Shown here in pieces: positions 7,943-18,070 of a stretch of 64,000 nt of DNA. Numbering within the stretch: position 1 is the first letter of the stretch; every line of letters starts with the position of its first letter. A model generated the notes under the pieces. The model saw only the letters and a list, made by a program, of their open reading frames with translations, ran no database searches and had not been told where the DNA came from. Both the position numbers and the translations under genes were made by a program. The stretch is from Rhodococcus sp. IEGM 1409 (GTDB lineage: Bacteria > Actinomycetota > Actinomycetes > Mycobacteriales > Mycobacteriaceae), in contig NZ_JASHKN010000002.1 of NCBI RefSeq assembly GCF_030056735.1, positions 372,001-436,000 on the forward strand, read 5' to 3'.

Positions 7943-9343
7943 TTACTTCTCTTCGTCGTCCTCGCGGGTCTTGTCCATCGCTGCCTCAGCCGCGCGCTCT
8001 TTTGCCTCGACGGCTTCGAGCTGGGCGATCGGGTCGTCGAAGTTGCCGGCTTCGCCGCCGCCGAGGACACGGACGACAAATCCCTCCGGTGCGTCGAGAT
8101 CGCTCGCATCGGGCATCAGGTCGGGATGCGACCAGACGCCGTCACGAGTATCCATACCGGCTTCCGCGGTGAGCTTCTGCCACAATCCGGCCGCTTCACG
8201 GACCTTGCGAGGACGAAGTTCCAGTCCGACCAGCGTCGCAAAGGTCTGTTCGGCAGGGCCGCCGGTGGCACGGCGACGCCGCAGCGTCTCGCTCATCGCG
8301 GCGACACCGGGCAGTCGCTCGCCGAGTGCGGCGGTGACGACCGTCTCCACCCAACCCTCGACCAGCGCAAGCAGTGTCTCGAGACGCTCGAGAGCGGCTT
8401 TCTGCTCGGGTGTGTTCTGCGGCTCGAACGTGCCCTGCTGCATCAGCGCTTCGAGCTTGCTCGGATCGGTGAGAGCGGACGGGTCGAGGTCCTTGGCAAA
8501 TTCTTCCATCGCCGAGAAGTCCATCGTGATCCCGCGGGCGTACTCCTCAACTGTGGCGAGAACACGCTGCCGCAGCCACGGAACGTGACTGTAAAGGCGC
8601 TGATGAGCTGCTTCCCTCGCGGCGAGGAACACCAGAACTTCCTGATGCGGCTGTTCGAGCCCCTCACTGAAAGCCTGAACCGCGGCGGGGAGAAGGGCCG
8701 CGGTGCCTTCGGGTCCGAGGGGCAAGCCGATGTCCGTGGAGGAGAGCACCTCGGTGGACAGTTGGCCCAGTGCCTGGCCCAACTGCGACCCGAAGGCGAG
8801 TCCGCCCATCTGGCCGAGTATGCCCAGCATCGGGCCCGCCATCTGCTGTGCTTCGGCCGGAAGTCCCTGGACCCACATGCCCGATACCTTCTCGGCCACC
8901 GGATCACAGAGTCGCTTCCACGTGTCGATCGTGTTGTCGAGCCAGTCGTTCGGAGTCCAGGCGAGGGTGCGGCTCGCTCCGGCGGGAAGCGTTGTCGCGG
9001 CGTCCAGCCACATCTCCGCCAGGTGTGCGGCGTCGGCGATCGCCTTGACATTGCCCTCGGTGATCGGTGCGACCGATCCGATCTGTTGGCGTGCCAGCTT
9101 CTTGGCGATGTCGTAGTTCACTGGGCCGGACGTTCCGCCCTGGCCCATCGACGAGCCCATTCCGCTCAGCATCTGACCGAACTGGGTGAGCATCTGGCCG
9201 AGTTGAGCCGGATCGAATCCCTCACCGCCCGCGCCGAACCCGAACGGCGTGTCACCACCCCCGAACGGATTGCCACCCGCCGCGTTCTTGTCGCGATCGG
9301 GATCGTCGTCGGAGTTGGAGAAGCCGAACGGCATATTGCTCAT
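7943..9343 (-). CDS. Zincin-like metallopeptidase-family protein (DUF2342)
   Basis: 466 residues with a Gly/Asp/Phe-rich N-terminal 60 residues (GGNPFGGGDTPFGFGAGG). The core matches the actinobacterial zincin-like family annotated as DUF2342 or 'coenzyme F420 biosynthesis associated': the helix REAAHQRLYSHVPWLR stands where HExxH would be, and LVEGWVETVV is the downstream helix in which relatives often carry His. HExxH is therefore not intact here, and peptidase activity is doubtful. It belongs to the Rv3195-like position of the conserved block and is divergent from the PDZ-Lon-like gene at 9467. Confidence 0.75.
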   Translation of the reverse strand: MSNMPFGFSNSDDDPDRDKNAAGGNPFGGGDTPFGFGAGGEGFDPAQLGQMLTQFGQMLSGMGSSMGQGGTSGPVNYDIAKKLARQQIGSVAPITEGNVKAIADAAHLAEMWLDAATTLPAGASRTLAWTPNDWLDNTIDTWKRLCDPVAEKVSGMWVQGLPAEAQQMAGPMLGILGQMGGLAFGSQLGQALGQLSTEVLSSTDIGLPLGPEGTAALLPAAVQAFSEGLEQPHQEVLVFLAAREAAHQRLYSHVPWLRQRVLATVEEYARGITMDFSAMEEFAKDLDPSALTDPSKLEALMQQGTFEPQNTPEQKAALERLETLLALVEGWVETVVTAALGERLPGVAAMSETLRRRRATGGPAEQTFATLVGLELRPRKVREAAGLWQKLTAEAGMDTRDGVWSHPDLMPDASDLDAPEGFVVRVLGGGEAGNFDDPIAQLEAVEAKERAAEAAMDKTREDDEEK

Positions 9344-9453
9344 ACCTCAACGGTACAAGGGTTGAGGGGTCGGAGTCGCCCTCCGAGTCACGCTGACGGC
9401 GAACACGCACGGCGCTCAGGCGGTGCGATCGGTGCTCCGGCGCCTTCGCGCTT

Positions 9454-9459
9454 TACTCT
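9454..9459 (+). promoter_or_regulatory. -10-like TACTCT placed for a leaderless start
   Basis: TACTCT ends seven bases before the GTG at 9467, and no convincing Shine-Dalgarno lies between. This spacing would make the GTG the first or second transcribed codon. Confidence 0.5.
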
Positions 9460-9466
9460 GGATCAG

Positions 9467-10489
9467 GTGAATCGACGGATAGTGACGCTCTTGGCCGCAC
9501 TCGCACCCATCGTCGTGTTGGGAGTCGTCGGAACAATGGTCACTGTTCCTTATGTCGCGCTCGGTCCGGGCCCCACCTTCAACACGCTCGGCGACGTCGA
9601 CGGTAAGCCCGTTGTCGACATCCAGGGGGCCGAGGTCGATCCCACCGACGGCAACCTCAACATGACAACGGTGTCTGTTCGCGACGGCCTCAACATCTTC
9701 GAAGCATTCGGGCTGTGGGCGAGTGGCAGCAACGGACTCGTCCCACGCTCGGAGATCTATCCGCCCGAGAAGTCGAAGGAAGAGATCCAGCAGGCCAACA
9801 CCGCCGACTTCCAGCAGTCCGAGGACAGTGCCGAGTTGGCCGCACTCCACTTTCTCGGCAAGCCGGTGGCACTCACTGTTTCGAAGGTGACCCCCGACGG
9901 TCCCGCTGCGGGTGCGCTGCAAGAGGGTGATGTCCTGGTCAAGATCGGTGACACTCCGGTGACCACCATCAGCGGCGTTCAGGACACGGTCGGGGCGATT
10001 ACACCCGGCACTCCGATCAACGTCACCGTCGTTCGCGCGGGTGTGGAGACCGTTGTGCCGGTCACGGTCGGGGCGCGGCCCAACAAGCCCGAATCGGGTT
10101 ACCTCGGCGTCACGCCGGACGAGGTCCCGGATGTCCCCTTCACCGTGCAGTTCAACCTTGCCGACATCGGTGGTCCTTCTGCCGGACTGATGTTCACACT
10201 GGCCTTGGTGGACAAGCTGACTCCGGGGGAGCTCAATGGCGGAAAGTTCGTGGCTGGAACGGGCACGATCGACTCCGCCGGTGAAGTGGGTCCGATCGGC
10301 GGCATCAGGTACAAGTTGATCGCCGCGTCCGAAGCAGGTGCGGAGACATTCCTCGTGCCAGCCCAGAATTGTGACGAGGCGAAACAGAATGCGCCGGACG
10401 GGCTTCGACTCGTCAAGGTCGACAACCTGCCCGGCGCAGTGGATTCACTCGAGAGCCTCAACACGGGCGGCGACGCACCCCGCTGCTGA
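9467..10489 (+). CDS. PDZ-domain Lon-like serine protease (YlbL family)
   Basis: 340-residue membrane-anchored protease. One transmembrane helix covers about residues 6-30, a PDZ domain covers about 130-200, and the C-terminal Lon-like domain has the Ser-Lys dyad S238 (GGPSAG) and K283 (GGIRYKLIAA). It should act on envelope or membrane-proximal proteins outside the cytoplasmic face. The frame is open for another 2 kb upstream, but that part is antisense to the zincin-like and E1-like genes and is not coding. GTG 9467 gives the same length I recall for the M. tuberculosis homologue Rv3194c. Confidence 0.9.
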   Translation: MNRRIVTLLAALAPIVVLGVVGTMVTVPYVALGPGPTFNTLGDVDGKPVVDIQGAEVDPTDGNLNMTTVSVRDGLNIFEAFGLWASGSNGLVPRSEIYPPEKSKEEIQQANTADFQQSEDSAELAALHFLGKPVALTVSKVTPDGPAAGALQEGDVLVKIGDTPVTTISGVQDTVGAITPGTPINVTVVRAGVETVVPVTVGARPNKPESGYLGVTPDEVPDVPFTVQFNLADIGGPSAGLMFTLALVDKLTPGELNGGKFVAGTGTIDSAGEVGPIGGIRYKLIAASEAGAETFLVPAQNCDEAKQNAPDGLRLVKVDNLPGAVDSLESLNTGGDAPRC

Positions 10490-10501
10490 AAGCTGTCTCT
10501 G

Positions 10502-11104
10502 TCAGTCTTCTTCGACCTCGTCGAGCGTCGCGTACAGCGCGTGCACGAGGTGAGGTGCAAGACCGTCGTAGGTGAGCAGTTCCAAGTCGCCGTACGGATC
10601 CGCATCCTCGTCGGGACGCATCTGCAACAGCGACAGTGACGGACCGTCACGCAGCACGCCGACGAACAGTCGAGCTTCGCGTCGATCGGGATGCGCGTTG
10701 GCAGTCAGCCGAGCGACCTCGTCCGCCGCGTGCTGATCGGTCAACACCGGCGCTGTGGCGTGATCGAGATCCGATTCCGCCTCGGGCGGTAGGACGACGA
10801 TTTCCTGCACCAGGATGCAACCCTGCACCGACTCGGGCCAATGCGTCGTTGCCAGGAACTCGTCGAGTGCCCGTGAACCGCCGATGATGTCCTCGGGGAG
10901 CGATTCCTGCTCGATCGGTGTGTATTCGGCGCCCTCGGCGAGTTGGTCCAGCAGTCCGGGTTCGGCCGCGGCGAGCATCTCGGTGGGTACCAACGCGTAC
11001 AGCTTCGGCGGTTGATCCCAGCCTTCGGCGTCGATGTGGTCGACTACTTCATGAACGCACCGGGCGAGGGCACTCGGTGATCTGCTCATATTCTCTTCAC
11101 TCAC
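10502..11104 (-). CDS. PPA1309-family protein of unknown function
   Basis: 200-residue acidic protein (start MSEENMSRSPSALARCVHEVVDHIDAEGW) with no membrane segment, signal or catalytic motif I recognise. The sequence resembles the actinobacterial family named PPA1309, including the GxPRLFAL-like opening (QPPKLYALVPT) and the C-terminal LAPHLVHALYATL. It is convergent with the PDZ-Lon-like gene (12 bases) and divergent from the UPF0182 membrane protein. Its function is unknown. Confidence 0.75.
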   Translation of the reverse strand: MSEENMSRSPSALARCVHEVVDHIDAEGWDQPPKLYALVPTEMLAAAEPGLLDQLAEGAEYTPIEQESLPEDIIGGSRALDEFLATTHWPESVQGCILVQEIVVLPPEAESDLDHATAPVLTDQHAADEVARLTANAHPDRREARLFVGVLRDGPSLSLLQMRPDEDADPYGDLELLTYDGLAPHLVHALYATLDEVEED

Positions 11105-11272
11105 ACGTTCATCCTCGCACCTTCTGCCTGGCTTCCCGCTCTCCGTGTTGTCAACCCGTGACCGTTGTTACGTAGAGTGGTCGGGAACGGCCAAGTCCAC
11201 TCGGGCGTGGCCGCAGTGATCGATGCAATCGGTTGCGACGCCACGGCGTCGCCAAATCTTGGAGCGTGGCAC

Positions 11273-14248
11273 GTGGGCATGCGGCCCCCCGCAGGTTTAC
11301 CCTCTCTGTCCAGACGCAGTCGAATCTTGTTGGTGGTGGCTGTCGTTGTGGCGGCCTTGCTGCTCGTGGGGCCGCGACTGATCGGCATGTACACGGACTG
11401 GTTGTGGTTCGGCGAAGTCGGCTTCCGTGGTGTCTTCACCAAGGTTCTGCTGACGCGATTCATTCTGTTCCTCGTAGTCGGAATTGTCGTCGGAGCCATC
11501 GTGTGGCTCGCGATGCTTCTCGCCTACCGTGCGCGTCCCGTCTTCGTCCCGGTCTCCGGACCCAATGATCCGATCGCGCGCTACCGGACGACCGTCATGT
11601 CGCGACTGCGTCTGTTCGGCGTGATCATTCCGATTGCGATCGGCATCCTGTCCGGTCTCATCGCGCAGTCCAACTGGGTCACCATCCAGTTGTTCCTCAA
11701 CGGCCAGGCTTTCGGTATCACCGATCCGCAGTTCAACATGGACGTCAGCTTCTACACGTTCGATCTGCCGTTCTACCGTTTCGTGTTGAACTGGTTGTTC
11801 GTCTCGATCCTGCTGGCCTTCGTGGCAAATCTGATAACCCACTACGTTTTCGGTGGAATCAAATTGGCCGGACGGGCGGGGACGTTCACTACCGCCGCTC
11901 GTGTGCAGTTAGCCATCCTGGCGGGAACTTTCGTACTGCTGAAGGCCGTCGCCTACTGGCTCGATCGCTACTCGTTGCTTTCGAGCGGCCGTAAAGAGCC
12001 CACGTTCACCGGCCCGGGTTACACGGACATCATGGCTGTGCTCCCGGCAAAGCTGATATTGATGTCCATCGCGATCATCTGTGCCTTGGCTTTCTTCGCT
12101 GCGATCTTCACCCGCGACCTCCGTATCCCGGCCATGGCCGTTGCTCTGCTGGTTCTCTCGTCAGTACTCGTCGGCGCAGTCTGGCCGATGATCGTCGAGC
12201 AGTTCTCGGTCAAGCCCAACGCGGCGGACAAGGAGAGTACGTACATCGAGCGGAACATCGCAGCCACCAGGCAGGCCTACGGAATCACGGACGACAAGGT
12301 CACATATCAGCCTTACTCAGGTGACGGTGACGCAGTTCCGCGCGAAGTGCCGGCAGATGTCACGACTATTGCCAATGCTCGTCTCCTCGATCCGAACATT
12401 CTGTCGCCAACCTTCACTCAGCAGCAGCAGCGCCAGAACTTCTACGGGTTCCCGCCCTCGCTCGACATCGATCGTTACGACATCGACGGAGAGATGCGCG
12501 ACTACATCGTGGCGGCGCGTGAGATCTCACCGAACAACCTGCAGGGAAACCAGACGGACTGGATCAACAAGCACACCGTCTACACCCACGGTGACGGCTT
12601 GGTGGCCGCTCCGGCGAACAAGATCACTGCGCCGGTCCTCGACCCGACGAAGGACAACGCGAACAACAACAATGCGGGCTACCCGATCTACACGGTCAGC
12701 GACATTGCCTCGCAGGACGCAGGAACACAGGTCATCAAGGTCGATCAGCCGCGCATCTACTACGGCGAGGTCATCGGTCAAGGCGCTGACGATTACGCAA
12801 TCGTCGGTGGTGCCGGTGGTTCGGAAGCTCGCGAGTACGACACGGAGCAGACCAAGTACACCTACACCGGTTCCGGCGGCGTCTCGATCGGAAACTGGGT
12901 CAATCGCCTGGCATTCGCGGCGAAGTACACGGAGAGAAACATTCTCTTCTCGGGTGCCGTCGGTTCGGACTCAAAGATCATCTACAACCGTGATCCTCGC
13001 GATCGCGTCGGTCAGGTTGCTCCGTGGTTGACCACTGACGGAGATGCGTACCCGGCCGCAGTCGACGGCAAGATCGTCTGGATCGTCGATGCGTACACCA
13101 CGCTGGAGAACTATCCGTACGCACAGCGCAGTTCACTGGACGGACTGGTCGCGGACAGTGTGGATGCAACGACCGGCCGCTTGCTGCCGAAGAAGGAAGT
13201 GTCGTACATCCGCAACTCGGTCAAGGCAACCGTCGATGCCTACGACGGCACCGTGACGCTCTATCAGGTCGACGACAACGACCCGGTTCTCAATGCGTGG
13301 AAGGGCGTGTTTCCGGACACGGTCAAGCCGCAGAGTGACATCTCGGACGATCTGAGGGCGCACTTCCGCTACCCTGAAGACCTGTTCAAGGTCCAGCGAG
13401 AAATGTTGGCGAAGTACCACGTCGACAATCCGACCGAGTTCTTCACCAACAACGCTTTCTGGTCGGTGCCCAACGAGCCGACGGTGGAGAATTCGAAGGA
13501 AAATGAACCGCCGTACTACGTGATGGTGGGGGACCAGGAAACCGGCGCGCCGTCGTTCCGGCTCACAAGTCCGATGGTGGGATTCCAGCGAGACTTCCTG
13601 TCGGCCTACATCACAGTGAATTCGGATCCGAAGGACTACGGCAAGATCACTGTTCTGCAGTTGCCCGTCAACAAACAGACGCAGGGTCCGTCACAGTCGC
13701 AGAACTCGATGATCTCGGATGCTCGCGTGGGCTCGGAGAAGGCACTGCTGGAGAGAACAAACACGATCCGATACGGCAACCAGTTGGCCTTGCCGATCGC
13801 AGAGGGTGGAATTCTCTACGTCGAACCTATGTATACCGAGCGAAGTAACACGACGACCTCGTTCCCGCAGCTCTCCCGAGTTCTGGTGAGTTACCAGGAG
13901 TCTGCGAAGGCGGGCAGCAGGGTTCGTGTCGGATACGCATCCACGTTGGCCGAGGCACTTGATCAGGTCTTCGACAATGGTGGAGCCGCGGGCGCTGCCA
14001 CGGCACCGGGTGGAACTGCCACGACGGAACCGCCGGCGGGAACCGAGACCACCCCCGCACCGACAGCGCCGACGACGCCTGCAGGTCCGGCATCATCGGG
14101 GGACGTGTCGAAGGCTCTGGCCGAGGTCAATTCGGCAATGGCGGCATTGAAGTCGGCGCAACAGAGCGGTGACTTCAGTGGTTACGGAGCCGCGCTGGAT
14201 CGCCTGCAGAAGGCCGTTGACGCTTACCAGGCGCTGCCGCCCAGCTAG
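11273..14248 (+). CDS. UPF0182 family large membrane protein
   Basis: 991-residue protein with about seven transmembrane segments in the first 330 residues (first: RILLVVAVVVAALLLVGP), then a large, probably extracytoplasmic domain and a Pro/Thr/Ala-rich linker near residue 910 before a C-terminal helical tail. UPF0182 proteins have no established biochemical function. The GTG at 11273 (VGMRPPAG) is chosen because GGAG at 11261-11264 is well spaced and mycobacterial homologues begin the same way; the open frame extends to 11165 without support. Equivalent to Rv3193c in the conserved block. A strong bidirectional terminator follows. Confidence 0.9.
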   Translation: MGMRPPAGLPSLSRRSRILLVVAVVVAALLLVGPRLIGMYTDWLWFGEVGFRGVFTKVLLTRFILFLVVGIVVGAIVWLAMLLAYRARPVFVPVSGPNDPIARYRTTVMSRLRLFGVIIPIAIGILSGLIAQSNWVTIQLFLNGQAFGITDPQFNMDVSFYTFDLPFYRFVLNWLFVSILLAFVANLITHYVFGGIKLAGRAGTFTTAARVQLAILAGTFVLLKAVAYWLDRYSLLSSGRKEPTFTGPGYTDIMAVLPAKLILMSIAIICALAFFAAIFTRDLRIPAMAVALLVLSSVLVGAVWPMIVEQFSVKPNAADKESTYIERNIAATRQAYGITDDKVTYQPYSGDGDAVPREVPADVTTIANARLLDPNILSPTFTQQQQRQNFYGFPPSLDIDRYDIDGEMRDYIVAAREISPNNLQGNQTDWINKHTVYTHGDGLVAAPANKITAPVLDPTKDNANNNNAGYPIYTVSDIASQDAGTQVIKVDQPRIYYGEVIGQGADDYAIVGGAGGSEAREYDTEQTKYTYTGSGGVSIGNWVNRLAFAAKYTERNILFSGAVGSDSKIIYNRDPRDRVGQVAPWLTTDGDAYPAAVDGKIVWIVDAYTTLENYPYAQRSSLDGLVADSVDATTGRLLPKKEVSYIRNSVKATVDAYDGTVTLYQVDDNDPVLNAWKGVFPDTVKPQSDISDDLRAHFRYPEDLFKVQREMLAKYHVDNPTEFFTNNAFWSVPNEPTVENSKENEPPYYVMVGDQETGAPSFRLTSPMVGFQRDFLSAYITVNSDPKDYGKITVLQLPVNKQTQGPSQSQNSMISDARVGSEKALLERTNTIRYGNQLALPIAEGGILYVEPMYTERSNTTTSFPQLSRVLVSYQESAKAGSRVRVGYASTLAEALDQVFDNGGAAGAATAPGGTATTEPPAGTETTPAPTAPTTPAGPASSGDVSKALAEVNSAMAALKSAQQSGDFSGYGAALDRLQKAVDAYQALPPS

Positions 14249-14269
14249 TCGACCTCGCTCGTGTGTCAC

Positions 14270-14305
14270 AGAAGGCCCACCATCCGATCGGATGGTGGGC
14301 CTTCT
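14270..14305 (+). terminator. Bidirectional rho-independent terminator
   Basis: A perfect 15-bp stem, GAAGGCCCACCATCC (14271-14285) with its complement at 14290-14304 around a GATC loop, sits between the convergent UPF0182 gene and the Rpf gene. The flanking A/T pair extends it by one base. It can end transcripts from both sides. Confidence 0.85.
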
Positions 14306-14336
14306 TGTGTGCTCAGGTGAAGCTGTATGAGCTGAA

Positions 14337-15212
<876 letters not shown>

Positions 15213-15341
15213 TTATGTGTTGATGCTCACGGGAATTTTGTGAAGCCAGTCACTCGGATTTGGGACTTTCAGGCGTGTATTTCACTCCAGCGCAGGCGAT
15301 TTGCGTTCCGTTCATCTGCTCGTGTAACTTTGTCCATGCAT

Positions 15342-15415
15342 CGCGGGGTGGAGCAGCTCGGTAGCTCGCTGGGCTCATAACCCAGAGGTCGCAGGTTCAA
15401 ATCCTGTCCCCGCTA
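15342..15415 (+). tRNA. Initiator tRNA-fMet (anticodon CAT)
   Basis: Full cloverleaf with CGCGGGG acceptor strand, AGCTCGGTAGCT D-arm, anticodon CAT at 15376-15378, and GGTTCAAATCC T-arm. Three consecutive G-C pairs flank the anticodon loop (GGG-CTCATAA-CCC) and the first position is an unpaired C opposite T, both marks of initiator tRNA. The 3' bases after A73 read CTA, so the CCA end must be added after transcription. Confidence 0.95.
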
Positions 15416-15420
15416 CTAGA

Positions 15421-15461
15421 AAAGGACCGCCGCACTGGATTCCAGTGCGGCGGTCCTTTTT
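15421..15461 (+). terminator. Rho-independent terminator after tRNA-fMet
   Basis: AAAGGACCGCCGCACTGG pairs with CCAGTGCGGCGGTCCTTT across a three-base loop, followed by a T run, starting six bases after the tRNA. Confidence 0.92.
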
Positions 15462-15475
15462 GCATGCGTCCGTCG

Positions 15476-15481
15476 TAGTGT
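15476..15481 (+). promoter_or_regulatory. -10-like TAGTGT placed for a leaderless start
   Basis: TAGTGT ends six bases before the GTG at 15488 and directly follows the tRNA terminator, so the lipase gene must have its own promoter within a very short space. Confidence 0.45.
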
Positions 15482-15487
15482 TGCGTC

Positions 15488-16264
15488 GTGCGACTTTCGA
15501 AGATCCTCTTGGCGATGACGGTGCTTACTTCGCTGGCGATTGCTGCACTGGTGCTCCCTGCGGGCAATGCCGCAGCCGGTGGATGGGGCACGACTGGGAA
15601 ACGCGTGGTTCTCATCGTTCCGGGCCAGCAGCTGTACAGCTCAGGTGAAGCCCATCAGGCGCCTTACCGCGCCCTCGACGAGGCACTGAAGGATGCGGGC
15701 TACGAGACGCATTTCGTTGATGCACCCGGCAAAGTGATTGCGGCCGACGCTGAACTGATCGCCAAGTCGATTCGCACCTACGCTGATGACGCTGATTCCG
15801 TCGGAGTGCTCGCGCACAGTGCGGGAGGATTGAGCTCCCGGTACTACGCGAAGTTCCTTGGTGGCTCGGACATCGTGGATTCGTTCGTCGCTGTTGGCGC
15901 ACCGCAGTACAGCAGCCCCGGTGGCTGCGTGCAAGGCCCCGCCGACGGCTACGACACCTGCATGTTCTCCGAAGTTCTCACCAAGCTCAATGCGGGTGAG
16001 GACACTCCTGGTTCCGCCTACTATTCGGTGGTACAGAGCTCGGGTGAGTGGGCGGACGGTCGGCTGGCCGGGGGCCAGTGCCGGGTGTACATCGATGGCG
16101 TTCCCGGTGCCGGAACCGGAGCAGACCACCTTGCCGAGCTCGAGCACCCGGAGGTGATCTCGGGAGCGATCAGTGCGTTGGGCCGCGACTGTGTCGGTAC
16201 GTTCGTGGACGAGAACGAGGGCGACATCACCTGGCCGGACACGTTGTTCCCGTCCTTCCGGTAG
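15488..16264 (+). CDS. Secreted lipase/esterase-like alpha/beta hydrolase
   Basis: 258 residues. A signal peptide (RLSKILLAMTVLTSLAIAALVLPAGNAAA) covers about the first 30 residues. The mature part has an alpha/beta-hydrolase nucleophile elbow AHSAGG with Ser at 111 and an aromatic-poor oxyanion region (VLIVPGQ). It resembles secreted triacylglycerol lipase/esterase proteins of actinobacteria with conserved Cys pairs (GGCVQG, DTCMF, GQCRV, RDCVG) that may form disulfides. A C-terminal His near DHLAELEHPEV may complete the triad. The GTG start at 15488 has a TAGTGT hexamer six bases upstream. The natural substrate is unknown. Confidence 0.8.
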   Translation: MRLSKILLAMTVLTSLAIAALVLPAGNAAAGGWGTTGKRVVLIVPGQQLYSSGEAHQAPYRALDEALKDAGYETHFVDAPGKVIAADAELIAKSIRTYADDADSVGVLAHSAGGLSSRYYAKFLGGSDIVDSFVAVGAPQYSSPGGCVQGPADGYDTCMFSEVLTKLNAGEDTPGSAYYSVVQSSGEWADGRLAGGQCRVYIDGVPGAGTGADHLAELEHPEVISGAISALGRDCVGTFVDENEGDITWPDTLFPSFR

Positions 16265-16309
16265 CGCTTCGGGGTCCGTGCTTCAGGTCCGCGTTTCAGG
16301 GTCTCGGCA

Positions 16310-16954
16310 TCAGACTCGGGTCGTTCGGACGAGTAGCCCGGCTACGTGCGCGCTCGCGGCTGTTCTCGCTCCCAAGGCGTCACCCGATTCGATCGCCGCG
16401 ACTATACGAGCGTGTTCGGTGACTGCGATCCGGCGATTGAGCTCGAGGCTCCACATGTCCGAACGGTAAAGATGTGACTGCCCATCCAGACGGTGTAATG
16501 CTTCACTGAGCGGGTGATTACATGCAGTCTCACGAATCAACGTGTGGAACTCGAGGTCCAGCTTCGAATCCCGTCGCTGGTCCGGCGGACTCTCGAGAAG
16601 TTCGCGTTGCACCTGCACCATCTTGCTGAGCTGCGACACGGTTTCGTGAGTGGCATTCGCCGTAGCGTTGAACGCTGCGAGACCGTCGAGCACCTCACGC
16701 ACCTCGAAAACAGCGCGCAGCGACTCCGCGTCCAGCGAATCGACTTTTGCACCCGCATTTCGGGTATGGACGGCGATGCCCTCGTAGATCAACTGCTGCA
16801 CGGCCTCGCGGACCGGCGTTCGACTGACATTGAGTTTGCTCGCCAGCGCGGGAACACTCAGTGGTGTCCCCGGCGCCAGCTCTCCCGAGAAGATCAGTTC
16901 GCGAAGCGTCTCGTGCACGGACTCGGTGAGCAAAGCTCGTTCGGTGGTGGTCAT
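16310..16954 (-). CDS. GntR-family regulator with FCD domain (FadR subfamily)
   Basis: 214-residue regulator. The N-terminal winged helix-turn-helix (LSVPALASKLNVSRTPVREAVQQLI) is followed by an all-helical FCD ligand domain with the metal-binding-type residues in LDLEFHTLI, TEHARIVAAI and ASAHV. ATG 16954 is preferred over the upstream GTG at 16978 because GAGG lies just before it. It is last in a minus-strand run after an ABC ATPase, permease and oxygenase, 60 bases from the oxygenase, and probably controls that run and the divergent genes through operators between 19772 and 19925. The effector is likely the imported substrate or an intermediate. Confidence 0.88.
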   Translation of the reverse strand: MTTTERALLTESVHETLRELIFSGELAPGTPLSVPALASKLNVSRTPVREAVQQLIYEGIAVHTRNAGAKVDSLDAESLRAVFEVREVLDGLAAFNATANATHETVSQLSKMVQVQRELLESPPDQRRDSKLDLEFHTLIRETACNHPLSEALHRLDGQSHLYRSDMWSLELNRRIAVTEHARIVAAIESGDALGARTAASAHVAGLLVRTTRV

Positions 16955-17014
16955 CTTGTCCTCACTTCGATCCTGCACGGTATTGACGGTACCCGGGAGC
17001 GCTACCCGGCACCG

Positions 17015-18070
17015 TTACCCGGCGGCGCGCACCCGGTCAGCGCTGCGACGGTCGACCTCGGGCGCCGTCGCGCCTTTCAGTCCGGCCACTTTGGCCGCGA
17101 TGTTCTCAGCGATCGTGATCGGCGGGTATCCCACTTCGCCCGGTGCGAGTGTTCCTGGCAGTGCTTCGATGACGGCGTCGTAGTTTCCGTCGAAAAAGAA
17201 TGCGGCAGAGCGACGTCGGATGATCTGACCGTCGACGATCGGCGGGTCGACTCGGTGCACTGTCGAGCGCCATCGGTCGTTCGTCCAGCGCGCCATCGCG
17301 TCACCGAGGTTGATCAAGAGTGCGCCGTCGGCAGGTTGGACGTCGTGCCACACGCCTTCGGTACTCAGAACTTGAAGGCCGGGAACCTGATCTGCCCACA
17401 GGATGGTCAAGATTCCGAAGTCGGTGCGAGCGCCCATTCCCGTCATGTCGCCGGAGATCCGGATCTCGCCCTCGGGCAGTGCGTAGTTGTTCATCTTCAT
17501 CGCGTCGATCGAGTGGTCGAGCATCGAATCGAAGTGCCCGGGCTGCAATCCGAGTGCGTCAGTGAAGGCGCACATCAGGATTCGTGCCAAACTCTGTGCC
17601 TGGCGGAAATACTCCTCGATTGCCGGTCGGAAGCCGGGCGCAGCGTCGGGCCAGGTGTTGGCGGCGTAGCTGGACTGGGGTAGGTCGACGCCCGGATAGT
17701 CGCTCACCTCTGTACCGACGACTATCGCTTCGTAGAAGTCGTTCATCTGGTTCGCAGACGCAACGCCCAGGCTCATGCTGAGTGACTCCGACTTCGGTGG
17801 TGAGTAGCCACGATTCTCGGACGAGGGGCGGCGATAGTTGTTCTTCACCGCAAGCGGGAGAGCAAAGAACTCGTCGAGAGCGTCGGCCAGTCCGTCGGTC
17901 GCTGATCGTGGAATATTGTGCCCGACAATCTGTATGAAGCCGACGTACCGGCACGCGCGATCGAGTTGAGCCGCGACCTCTGCACAGGCAGTGCTGTCAG
18001 TGGCGTTCGCAAGAGTTGTCTCGCCGTGGAGGTACGGGCTGATGTCGATGGTGGGTATTTCGAAGGTCAT
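17015..18070 (-). CDS. Isopenicillin-N-synthase-like 2OG-Fe(II) oxygenase with altered HxD motif
   Basis: 351 residues with the DIOX_N domain at the N terminus (GFIQIVGHNIP) and the 2OG-FeII oxygenase fold after it. The iron site should read H-x-D...H, but here it is R215-T-D217 (GARTDFGILTIL) with H272 (STVHRV) retained and the RxS co-substrate motif near 286-288. The arginine codon is CGC at 17426-17428 on the minus strand, one base from CAC for His. The sister oxygenase at 21209 has the intact motif. Overlap with the permease is ATGA, so it is part of the transport operon. Activity may be lost, altered or rescued by another ligand. Confidence 0.85.
   Translation of the reverse strand: MTFEIPTIDISPYLHGETTLANATDSTACAEVAAQLDRACRYVGFIQIVGHNIPRSATDGLADALDEFFALPLAVKNNYRRPSSENRGYSPPKSESLSMSLGVASANQMNDFYEAIVVGTEVSDYPGVDLPQSSYAANTWPDAAPGFRPAIEEYFRQAQSLARILMCAFTDALGLQPGHFDSMLDHSIDAMKMNNYALPEGEIRISGDMTGMGARTDFGILTILWADQVPGLQVLSTEGVWHDVQPADGALLINLGDAMARWTNDRWRSTVHRVDPPIVDGQIIRRRSAAFFFDGNYDAVIEALPGTLAPGEVGYPPITIAENIAAKVAGLKGATAPEVDRRSADRVRAAG

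Noticed and set aside
7463-9466. Very long open frame upstream of the PDZ-Lon-like start
   Set aside because: It is antisense to the E1-like and zincin-like genes; codon content is low-complexity Arg-rich and the family start is at 9467.
16514-17683. 389-codon plus-strand frame across the GntR and oxygenase genes
   Set aside because: Antisense shadow of two well-supported genes with no domain signature.
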